Part shown: in pieces, positions 1 to 5,919 of the stretch
Position numbering within the stretch: the stretch's first letter is position 1
How the letters are laid out: each line of letters starts with the position of its first letter
Assembly (NCBI GenBank): GCA_030147325.1
Contig: JASLAA010000165.1
Span: forward strand, 1 to 14,022
Direction of reading: 5' to 3'
Length of the DNA: 14,022 nucleotides
DNA from: Arthrobacter sp.
GTDB taxonomy: Bacteria > Actinomycetota > Actinomycetes > Actinomycetales > Micrococcaceae
Notes under the pieces: model-generated
Seen by the model: the letters and a program-made list of their open reading frames with translations, nothing else
Database searches by the model: none
What the model was told of the DNA's origin: nothing
Program-made: the position numbers and the translations under genes

Positions 1-759
1 GAGGGCCGCGAGTGCCGCGAGGGCGGGACCGGATCCGAGGGCTCCTCCGGACCCGATGGCCGCGTGGGACAGGGACACCGGCAGGAGCTGCGCCCAGACG
101 GGCAGTGTCCCGGTGGCGAGCTGCACGATCGACATCAGCACCGTTTCGAACACCAGGGCGCCGAGCATGACGAGCACCGCTGCGAGCTGGTTCCGCAGGA
201 TCAGGCCGGTTCCCAGACCGATCAGGCTCAGCAGCGTGACGGCGAGTGCGCCGCGGCCGAGCAGCCCCAGGACCTGCGGCAGGGAAGCGTTCAGGGCCGT
301 GTTCTGGGTGAGGAGGGTGACGGCGAGGGTCAGGAACGCGGTCGCCGCGAGGACGATGCCTGCTGCTCCGCCTGCCACGGCGGCGGCGCCGGCCTTCGCG
401 AGGACGATGCGGGACCGCCTGGGCTCGGCCAGCGCGGCGCCCGTGATGCCGCCGTGGCGGAAGTCGCTCGTGCCGGCCAGGACTCCGAGCAGGACGACGG
501 CCACCATCACGACGCCGATCGATCCGGTGCTCATCGAGGCTCCGAACGGGTTCAGCGCGGCGAGCTGGTTCTCGGCCAGCCCCATGTCGATGATCGGCAG
601 TTCGGCGGTGACATCCGCTCCGGCGGTCCCGTCCTCGCGCAGGCCGGGGAGCAGGAGTGTGAGAGCGAGTTGAGTGAGGATCAGCCCGAGGGCGGCGACG
701 AGGATCGCGATCCTGGTCGAGCTGGTCGTGGTCAGTTTGAGGATCTCAGCGCGCAGCAT
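1..759 (-). CDS. ABC-2 type transporter permease, C-terminus cut by window edge
   Basis: Membrane half of an ABC exporter, paired with the ATPase encoded just upstream. Translating from the ATG at 759 gives 253 residues without a stop (start MLRAEILKLTTTSSTRIAIL). The N-terminal cytoplasmic helix with a Lys, followed by a long hydrophobic stretch, is typical of ABC-2 permeases. Hydrophobic segments lie at about residues 17-38, 82-102, 124-147, 178-197 and 199-221, with a sixth starting at the window edge. A soluble, acidic extracytoplasmic loop sits between the first two. The start codon lies inside the end of the ATPase gene (14-nt overlap), which suggests translational coupling. The substrate cannot be read from the sequence; drug, lantibiotic or sodium export are all possible for this family. 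The family call is sure; the gene is incomplete at its 3' end. Confidence 0.88.
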   Translation of the reverse strand, partial: MLRAEILKLTTTSSTRIAILVAALGLILTQLALTLLLPGLREDGTAGADVTAELPIIDMGLAENQLAALNPFGASMSTGSIGVVMVAVVLLGVLAGTSDFRHGGITGAALAEPRRSRIVLAKAGAAAVAGGAAGIVLAATAFLTLAVTLLTQNTALNASLPQVLGLLGRGALAVTLLSLIGLGTGLILRNQLAAVLVMLGALVFETVLMSIVQLATGTLPVWAQLLPVSLSHAAIGSGGALGSGPALAALAAL

Positions 760-1492
760 GGGGGGCCCTTTCGTCCGTACCGGTCAGGGAGAGGTAGTAC
801 TGCTCGAGGTCGCCCCGGGAGCTCGCGAGGGCTTCGTCGAGCGACGTGGCCGAGCGGACCCGGCCGCCGGCGATGATCACGACGTCGTCGGCGATCTGGG
901 CGACGTCGGAGAGCATGTGTGAGGACAGCAGGACACTGCCGCCGTCGTCCGCGAAGGCGCGCAGGTACTGCTTCAGCCAGTGGATGCCGGTCGGGTCGAG
1001 GCCGTTGGAGGGCTCGTCGAGCACGAGGATCGCGGGTTCGCCGAGGAGCGCGGTCGCGACCGCCACACGCTGGCGCATGCCCAGTGAGTAGTCGCGGATG
1101 CGGCGCCCGGCGTCGGCCGTCAGGCCGACGGTCTCGAGCACCGCCTCGACGCGGGACACCGGGAGGTAGCCCTGGGCTGCGGCGATGCGCAGGTGTTCGC
1201 GGGCAGTGCGCCCGGGATGGAGGCCGCCGGCGTCCAGGACGGCGCCGACGCGGCGGACCGGGTCCGCCAGCCGGCGGAAGGGCTTGCCGAAGACGAGCGC
1301 TTCCCCCGAGTCGGCTGCGGCCAGGCCCAGGAGCATGCGGATACTCGTCGTCTTGCCGGCTCCGTTGGGGCCGAGCAGGCCCACGATGCGGCCTGGACCG
1401 ACGGTGAAGGTGACGTCCTCGACACGCTGGACGCCGTGGAACGACTTGCGGAGGTGCCGCACGCTGATGGGTGCGGGAGTGGGATTGTCCAT
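746..1492 (-). CDS. ABC transporter ATP-binding protein (ABC-2 exporter)
   Basis: Cytoplasmic ATPase of 248 residues that powers the adjoining permease. Visible motifs in order: Walker A GPNGAGKTT (residues 41-49), a signature region YSLGMRQR (135-142), in which SLGM replaces the common LSGGQ, Walker B ILVLDEP (155-161) followed by SNGLDP as D-loop, and the switch His in SSH (H192). This pattern and the length fit the CcmA/BcrA/NatA-like ATPases that partner ABC-2 permeases. The ATG at 1492 is the first possible start, because an in-frame TGA lies one codon upstream. The SD just before it is weak (TTGAGGC). A perfect AGGAGG at 1545-1550 is too far away to serve this ATG. The gene lies 113 nt downstream of the chitinase-like gene on the same strand, with a strong hairpin between them, so it is probably a separate transcription unit. 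Confidence 0.95.
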   Translation of the reverse strand: MDNPTPAPISVRHLRKSFHGVQRVEDVTFTVGPGRIVGLLGPNGAGKTTSIRMLLGLAAADSGEALVFGKPFRRLADPVRRVGAVLDAGGLHPGRTAREHLRIAAAQGYLPVSRVEAVLETVGLTADAGRRIRDYSLGMRQRVAVATALLGEPAILVLDEPSNGLDPTGIHWLKQYLRAFADDGGSVLLSSHMLSDVAQIADDVVIIAGGRVRSATSLDEALASSRGDLEQYYLSLTGTDERAPHAAR

Positions 1493-1498
1493 GCCTCA

Positions 1499-1600
1499 AG
1501 CCTGCCCGCGGCGGCCTGTCCGCGCCCCGGCCGCACGGACAGTTCCTCCTGGCCGAAAGGACAGTCCGGGCAGGCTCCCTGCTTCCAGGGTGCCTGCCCG
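1499..1600 (-). other. Three mutually complementary segments upstream of the ABC operon
   Basis: In minus-strand order, the segment at 1592-1600 (CGGGCAGGC) is complementary to 1567-1576 (AGCCTGCCCG). That segment is in turn complementary to 1499-1508 (CGGGCAGGCT), which ends 6 nt before the ATPase ATG. Pairing 1 with 2 makes the terminator-like hairpin; pairing 2 with 3 would bury the translation start region of the ATPase. A further 7-bp inverted repeat, CTGTCCG/CGGACAG (1516-1522 and 1536-1542), and a stray AGGAGG (1545-1550) lie between. Attenuator-like switching is inference only. Confidence 0.4.
1567..1600 (-). terminator. Hairpin after the chitinase-like gene
   Basis: The arms CGGGCAGGC (1567-1575) and GCCTGCCCG (1592-1600) form 9 bp. 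After one T-T mismatch the stem continues as CCCT (1577-1580) with AGGG (1587-1590), closing on a 6-nt loop. The hairpin begins 5 nt after the stop codon of the GH18 gene on the minus strand. The downstream minus-strand sequence (GACTGTCCTTTC) is only mildly T-rich, so this is a GC-type or Rho-assisted terminator at best. Confidence 0.6.
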
Positions 1601-1605
1601 AAGGG

Positions 1606-3171
1606 TCAGGAGGAGGCGGACTCCTCTTCGATGATCTTCAGCACCGCGGCGTCGTCGACCTTCTCCCAGGCGGATGCATCCGAGCCCTGCTCGGCCGCTT
1701 CGGGACTGTCGCCCTGGCTCCACCACTTCGCCTCGTACACGCGTCCCTCGACGAGGATGCGGTCACCCCGTTCGTACACTGCTTCCGGGTCCCACTCCGG
1801 GTACAGCCCGGCAGGCGCCGTGACGGCCGGGACGGGGACCTCGTCGGGCAGCACCGGGCCGAGGAGGGTCCAGGGAGTCTCCTCCGCCTGCAGCACGGGA
1901 TCGTTCGGCAGGTCGCCCTGCGTCCAGTACTTGGCCACGTACACGTTCCCCTGCCAGACCACGCGGTCGTCCTCGCGGTAGGTCCCCACCTCGGACCAGA
2001 TGGGGTAGGGGCTCGTCTCGGGATCGTCCTCGAGCAGGGCGTCCGGTGACTCCTCGGTCACGGGCTCGTCGGCGAGGGTCGCGGCCCGGCCGTCGAAGTC
2101 CTTGCCGATGATGGGCGCGAAAAGCAGGCCCTCCTGGTCGATGCCGCTGCATGCGTCGGATACCACGGTGGTGTCCGCGTAGTTCTCGCTGCAGGTCCCG
2201 TCGCGGTTGAGCGACCACATGGACATGCGGCCCACACCCCGTTCCGAGGCGAAGGCGTTGAAGGCGTCGGCGTCCTCGAGCGTGAAGACCTCACCCTTGA
2301 CGTCGTTCTGCCCGATCATGGGGGTCAGCCCGATCTTCCGCCATGCGGCCTGGGGGCCCAGTTCGATGCCTGCGCGTTCGTAGAGCACCTGCACCTGGCG
2401 GTGGGTGGCGTCGGCGGCGTTCTGCGACGCCGTCAGCATGTCGGTGCCTTCGGGTCGGCTGGCGCCGTAGTCCATCGTCATGACGTTGACGCCGGCGAGG
2501 TCCACGTCCGCTGCGAGGAACTGTGCGACGGCGGTGGTGCCATCCGCTGTCAGGCCTGTCGGTGCGACGGGCAGGGTCAGCCAGATGTTGAGTGGGTCCT
2601 GGGTGTCGGCCCGCTCGGCCTGGAGTGCGGCCAGGGCTTCCGCGCGGCGCTTGCCGGCAGCGGTGTCCTTGAGGTTCTCACCCTCGATGTCGAGGTCCAC
2701 GGTGGAGAGCTTGTACCGGTCGATGACGGCCGCGTAGGCGTCCTTCAGGTCCCCCGGATCGGTGCAGGCCGTGGCCAGCTCCTCGTTGAGGAGGCCGCCG
2801 AAGGAGACGATGACCTCTCCGCCGTCCTTCACCAGCCGGGCCACCCGGCGGTCGAGGTCCAACCCGGCCTTGGCTTCGTCGAGGCCGTAGAAGGTCCCCC
2901 AGGACGGGGTGCACGGCTCGTCCTTCGACGCGACGACGAAGGAGAGCACCACACTGCCGCCCGCGGAGTTTCCCGGATCCTCGAAGCCGTAGGCCGGGGT
3001 GGCGGTGACATCGACGTAGCCCGCGAAGAAGGCACCGGTGCTCTCCGCGGCACGGGCGTCCTCCCAGCGGTTCCAGCCGGTGAGGCCCCCGAAGGCCAGC
3101 GCACCCACGACGAGGGACAGCAGGGCGATGCGGACGATGGACAGTCTTCGACCCGGGAAGCGTGCAGACAC
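1606..3171 (-). CDS. Membrane-anchored GH18 chitinase-like protein with two CBM5/12 modules
   Basis: Predicted extracellular glycoside hydrolase of 521 residues, likely acting on chitin or another GlcNAc polymer. An N-terminal hydrophobic segment (about 10-31) after several Arg looks like a signal anchor or signal peptide. The GH18 domain spans about 47-365. It has SFGG (123-126), the active-site strand VDLDIEGE with general acid E163 and D159/D161, MTMDYG (231-236), and a late Trp in MSMWS (W319). The first Asp of the usual DxxDxDxE signature is Ser156. The C-terminus carries two CBM5/12-type modules (about 389-440 and 457-504) with YWTQGD and WWSQGD aromatic motifs, the chitin-binding signature. 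The start is a GTG at 3171 preceded by GGGG. The gene is divergent from the GT2 synthase. Function as a hydrolase is well supported; the natural substrate is not. Confidence 0.92.
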   Translation of the reverse strand: MSARFPGRRLSIVRIALLSLVVGALAFGGLTGWNRWEDARAAESTGAFFAGYVDVTATPAYGFEDPGNSAGGSVVLSFVVASKDEPCTPSWGTFYGLDEAKAGLDLDRRVARLVKDGGEVIVSFGGLLNEELATACTDPGDLKDAYAAVIDRYKLSTVDLDIEGENLKDTAAGKRRAEALAALQAERADTQDPLNIWLTLPVAPTGLTADGTTAVAQFLAADVDLAGVNVMTMDYGASRPEGTDMLTASQNAADATHRQVQVLYERAGIELGPQAAWRKIGLTPMIGQNDVKGEVFTLEDADAFNAFASERGVGRMSMWSLNRDGTCSENYADTTVVSDACSGIDQEGLLFAPIIGKDFDGRAATLADEPVTEESPDALLEDDPETSPYPIWSEVGTYREDDRVVWQGNVYVAKYWTQGDLPNDPVLQAEETPWTLLGPVLPDEVPVPAVTAPAGLYPEWDPEAVYERGDRILVEGRVYEAKWWSQGDSPEAAEQGSDASAWEKVDDAAVLKIIEEESASS

Positions 3172-3183
3172 TGAGACCCCAAT
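3172..3183 (-). repeat. Shared upstream motif, copy next to GH18 start
   Basis: Read on the minus strand this is ATTGGGGTCTCA, directly abutting the GTG start of the GH18 gene and including its G-rich ribosome binding site. A near-identical copy, ATTGGGTCTCA, lies upstream of the divergent GT2 gene at 3309-3319. The two differ by a single G, so on the DNA they form an 11-bp inverted repeat with a one-base bulge. Confidence 0.45.
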
Positions 3184-3308
3184 TTCGGCCCCTGAACGGG
3201 GTTGGATGATGCGCCCGGAGGCACGGAAATGCTTGAGAAGTCAATGATACGGTTGCGTCGTCGCTTTCTTCATTCCTGTGGTAGTCCTGCCACCGAATGG
3301 GTGACGGG

Positions 3309-3319
3309 ATTGGGTCTCA
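3309..3319 (+). repeat. Shared upstream motif, copy before GT2 gene
   Basis: ATTGGGTCTCA on the plus strand, 46 nt before the preferred GT2 start at 3366. It matches the motif next to the start of the GH18 gene, again in sense orientation. It could be an operator half-site for a common regulator or an RNA element; the sequence alone does not decide. Confidence 0.45.
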
Positions 3320-3365
3320 CGGAAACCGCGTTCGCGCCGGTCCTCCGCCTACTGCTGGGGTTGTC

Positions 3366-5741
3366 ATGTCCAAGAAGCACATCAAGGTACCGTCGCGTCC
3401 CGACCACGAGGTGGTCCCGGACGTGGAGAAGCCGTCGACGGCGGATGCCACCACGGCACGACGCCGGCAGTGGGGCGCCGAGCGGCGCTCCGAGCCGCTG
3501 TCGATCGTGCATCCGACGCCGTCCTCGCGCAAGATCGCCCTCGGCCGGCTGGCCATCGTCACCACGGTGCTGGCCTGGGTCACGTACATCGTCACGACCA
3601 TCCTGCGCCAGTTCGCCAACAACCCCGATGCGGGTTTCCGGTTCCAGCTGGAGGCGGCGTCGTACCTGATCGTCGTCACGTTCCTGACCTTCTCGGCGCT
3701 CATGTACCTGCTGGCACGGCAAGGCGCCCTGTACCGCTTCCGTGATCACCGTCGGGTGCCCCGTGGCGAGCTCGACCGCCACTTCGCGGACCACGACGAA
3801 GCCATCACCGTCCTCGTCCCCTCCTACGCGGAGGAGCCCGCCGTCGTCCGCGCCACGCTGTGGTCCGCTGCGCTGCAGGAGTTCCCGAACATCCGGGTGG
3901 TGCTCCTCCTCGACGACCCCCCGCATCCCACCGATCCTGTGATCCGGCAGCGGCTCGACGCCACGAGGGCGCTCAGCTTCGAGATCGAGTCCGACCTGCT
4001 CGTGCCGTCGGCCCGTGCCACCGCCGCGCTGGCCGCGTTCGAGGCGCACCTCGCCGAGCGTGGCGCCGACGTGTCGCCGTCGTGCGAGGACCTCCCACCG
4101 CTCATCGCGGCCTACGAGTCCGCGGCCGTCTGGCTCGAGGACATGGCCGACGCCGAGAAGGTGGAGGACCACGTGGACGAGTTCTTCGTGGACACCGTCG
4201 TGATGGGCCTGGCCCGCGAGCTGCGACTGAGCATCTACGCGCTCAACGCCGCCCTCGCCCAGAAGGAGTGCCCGGAGCCGGACCGCGTCCGGGAGCTCTA
4301 CGTCCGGCTGGTCCGCATCTTCAACACACGGCTCGAGACCTTCGAGCGCAAGGCCTACGCCTCGCTCTCCCACGAGGCGAACAAGGCCATGAACCTCAAC
4401 GCCTACATCTCCCTCATGGGGCAGCGCTGGCGCAAGGAGCAGGTGGCGACCGGCACGGTGCTGCGGCCTCTGGGGGACGGGGAGGGAGAGGACGACGACG
4501 ACGTCCTGGATGTTCCGGACTCCACCTACCTGCTCACCCTCGACGCCGACTCCCTGCTGCTGCGCGACTACTGCGTCCGGCTGGTCCACCTGCTCGAGTC
4601 CCCCGGCAACGAGCGCATCGCCGTGACGCAGACGCCGTACTCGTCCTTCCGCGGAGCGCCCACGCGTATCGAGCGCGTGGCAGGAGCGTCCACCGACATC
4701 CAGCACATCCTGCACCAGGGCATGTCCTACTACGGAGCGACGTTCTGGGTGGGCGCCAACGCCGTCATCAGGAAGCAGGCCGTCGAGGACATCGTCGAGG
4801 TCGAGAACGTCGGCGGATTCGAGATCAAGACCTACATCCAGGACCGCACCGTCATCGAGGACACCGAGTCCAGTGTGGACCTCGGGACGCACGGCTGGAC
4901 GCTCATGAACTACCCCGAGCGGCTCAGCTACAGCGCCACCCCGCCGGACTTCGGTTCGCTCGTCGTGCAGCGCCGCCGGTGGGCGAACGGCGGGCTGCTG
5001 ATCCTGCCGAAACTGTGGACCCAGCTCCGACGACGCCGCCACCTCCGTGAGCAGGTCCTCCTGCGGGAAGTGCTGCTGCGGGTGAACTACATGGCGTCGA
5101 TCGCCTGGGCGAGCTTCGGGCTGCTGTTCCTCCTCGCCTACCCCTACGACAGCAGGCTCCTGAGCCCCGTCGTCTTCCTCGCCGCGGCCCCCTACTTCCT
5201 GGCGATGGGCAGCGACCTCCGCGACTGCGGTCACCGCTTCTCGGACATCTTCCGGATCTACGGCTTCAACCTGGTGCTGCTCCCGGTGAACCTCGCCGGA
5301 GTGCTGAAGTCCATCCAGCAGGCGTTCACGGGCGACAAGATCCCGTTCGTCCGGACGCCGAAGGTCAAGGACCGCACGGCAGCCCCCGGCCTCTACGTCC
5401 TCATCCCGTACCTGATCGTGGCGTTCTCGCTGATCACGCTGGCGCGTGACGTCATCGAGCAGAACTGGGGCAACGCAGTCTTCGCCGGACTGAACGCAGT
5501 CCTCGCCGCAGGGGCCATCCGCGCCTACATCGGGATCAAGAACTCGGCCGTCGACATGTCACTCGGCGTCCTGAACTGGCTGTACGTGTCGCCCCGGGTC
5601 AAGAAGGTCGAGGAATCGAAGGTGATCCAGAAGAGCCCCGAGGAGGCGGACTGGGAGTCCATCCTCTACTACGGGGACCGCCGCCTCAACCGGGACCTGC
5701 GCTCCGGCACCGACCGTCGTCGTCGGGCACGCGCCGGCTAG
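3366..5741 (+). CDS. Cellulose-synthase-like family 2 glycosyltransferase
   Basis: Predicted inner-membrane processive polysaccharide synthase, 791 residues from ATG 3366. Two N-terminal membrane segments (about 58-80 and 99-117) precede the GT-A domain. Motifs in order: VPSYAEEP (about 151-158), DD (183-184), LDADS (D393, D395), VGANAVIRK (462-470), IEDTES (E498/D499, the TED-like catalytic base) and QRRRW (535-539). This D, DxD, TED, QxxRW set is the hallmark of BcsA/chitin/hyaluronan-type synthases. About five membrane segments follow (576-593, 598-615, 629-649, 675-693, 702-722). No PilZ domain follows; the tail is short and ends in an Arg-rich stretch. The DD-to-DxD interval (about 209 residues) is unusually long and helical, ending in an acidic GEGEDDDD loop. 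The ATG at 3366 is preferred over the in-frame ATG at 3297 because GGGG lies 6 nt upstream of it and the earlier ATG has no SD. The polymer made is unknown. Confidence 0.93.
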   Translation: MSKKHIKVPSRPDHEVVPDVEKPSTADATTARRRQWGAERRSEPLSIVHPTPSSRKIALGRLAIVTTVLAWVTYIVTTILRQFANNPDAGFRFQLEAASYLIVVTFLTFSALMYLLARQGALYRFRDHRRVPRGELDRHFADHDEAITVLVPSYAEEPAVVRATLWSAALQEFPNIRVVLLLDDPPHPTDPVIRQRLDATRALSFEIESDLLVPSARATAALAAFEAHLAERGADVSPSCEDLPPLIAAYESAAVWLEDMADAEKVEDHVDEFFVDTVVMGLARELRLSIYALNAALAQKECPEPDRVRELYVRLVRIFNTRLETFERKAYASLSHEANKAMNLNAYISLMGQRWRKEQVATGTVLRPLGDGEGEDDDDVLDVPDSTYLLTLDADSLLLRDYCVRLVHLLESPGNERIAVTQTPYSSFRGAPTRIERVAGASTDIQHILHQGMSYYGATFWVGANAVIRKQAVEDIVEVENVGGFEIKTYIQDRTVIEDTESSVDLGTHGWTLMNYPERLSYSATPPDFGSLVVQRRRWANGGLLILPKLWTQLRRRRHLREQVLLREVLLRVNYMASIAWASFGLLFLLAYPYDSRLLSPVVFLAAAPYFLAMGSDLRDCGHRFSDIFRIYGFNLVLLPVNLAGVLKSIQQAFTGDKIPFVRTPKVKDRTAAPGLYVLIPYLIVAFSLITLARDVIEQNWGNAVFAGLNAVLAAGAIRAYIGIKNSAVDMSLGVLNWLYVSPRVKKVEESKVIQKSPEEADWESILYYGDRRLNRDLRSGTDRRRRARAG

Positions 5742-5766
5742 GAGCGGCTTCCCCGCGGGCGGACAC

Positions 5767-5797
5767 CCCGGGCACCCGACCCACGTCGGGGGCCGGG
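5767..5797 (+). terminator. Hairpin downstream of GT2 gene
   Basis: The stem CCCGAC (5775-5780) / GTCGGG (5785-5790) has a CCAC loop and is extended, after a small internal loop, by CCCGG (5767-5771) / CCGGG (5793-5797). It starts 25 nt after the GT2 stop. No T-tract follows, so it is a candidate only. It would separate the GT2 gene from the downstream c-di-GMP gene. Confidence 0.4.
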
Positions 5798-5832
5798 AGC
5801 TCCGGCTGCGGCAGAAGGGGCTCCCCGCGGGG

Positions 5833-5838
5833 TATATT
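5833..5838 (+). promoter_or_regulatory. Possible -10 element for the c-di-GMP gene
   Basis: TATATT follows directly on a CCCCGCGGGG palindrome (5823-5832), 82 nt before the GTG start at 5920. It is the best AT-rich -10-like hexamer in the 178-bp spacer, but there is no recognisable -35. A second small stem, CCGAGA/TCTCGG (5862-5867 and 5872-5877), lies in what would be the leader. Confidence 0.25.
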
Positions 5839-5919
5839 CGGCGGACGGCCGGTCAGTTGTTCCGAGATGGCTCTCGGTCCTCTTCTCCTGCACCATGTTC
5901 TTGTCGGGGGAGTTAGTCA

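Larger units (their letters stand above)
3172..3365. promoter_or_regulatory. Divergent promoter region between GH18 and GT2 genes
   Basis: This 194-bp spacer must hold the promoters of both divergent genes. Candidates are TATCAT on the minus strand (3244-3249, 5 of 6 matches to the -10 consensus) and TACGGT on the plus strand (3248-3253, a common actinobacterial -10 form). They overlap each other, and neither has a convincing -35 at 16-18 nt. A shared motif flanks the region (see the two separate entries). Promoter placement is tentative. Confidence 0.4.

Noticed and set aside
3297..3365. Upstream ATG for the GT2 gene at 3297
   Set aside because: No SD precedes it; the 23 extra residues are unlike a membrane-protein N-terminus, and ATG 3366 has a G-rich site at good spacing. 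Not fully excluded.
3270..5234. 654-codon open frame antisense to the GT2 gene
   Set aside because: It is the mirror of a GC3-rich gene in the frame where stops are rare. Its product is low-complexity (runs of VV, DVL, HPV) with no family motif, and the plus-strand protein carries all catalytic motifs.
5560..5741. Possible PilZ c-di-GMP-binding domain at the GT2 C-terminus, suggested by Arg-rich RxxxR-like stretches
   Set aside because: The tail after the last membrane segment is only about 70 residues and lacks a D/NxSxxG motif, so it cannot hold a PilZ domain.
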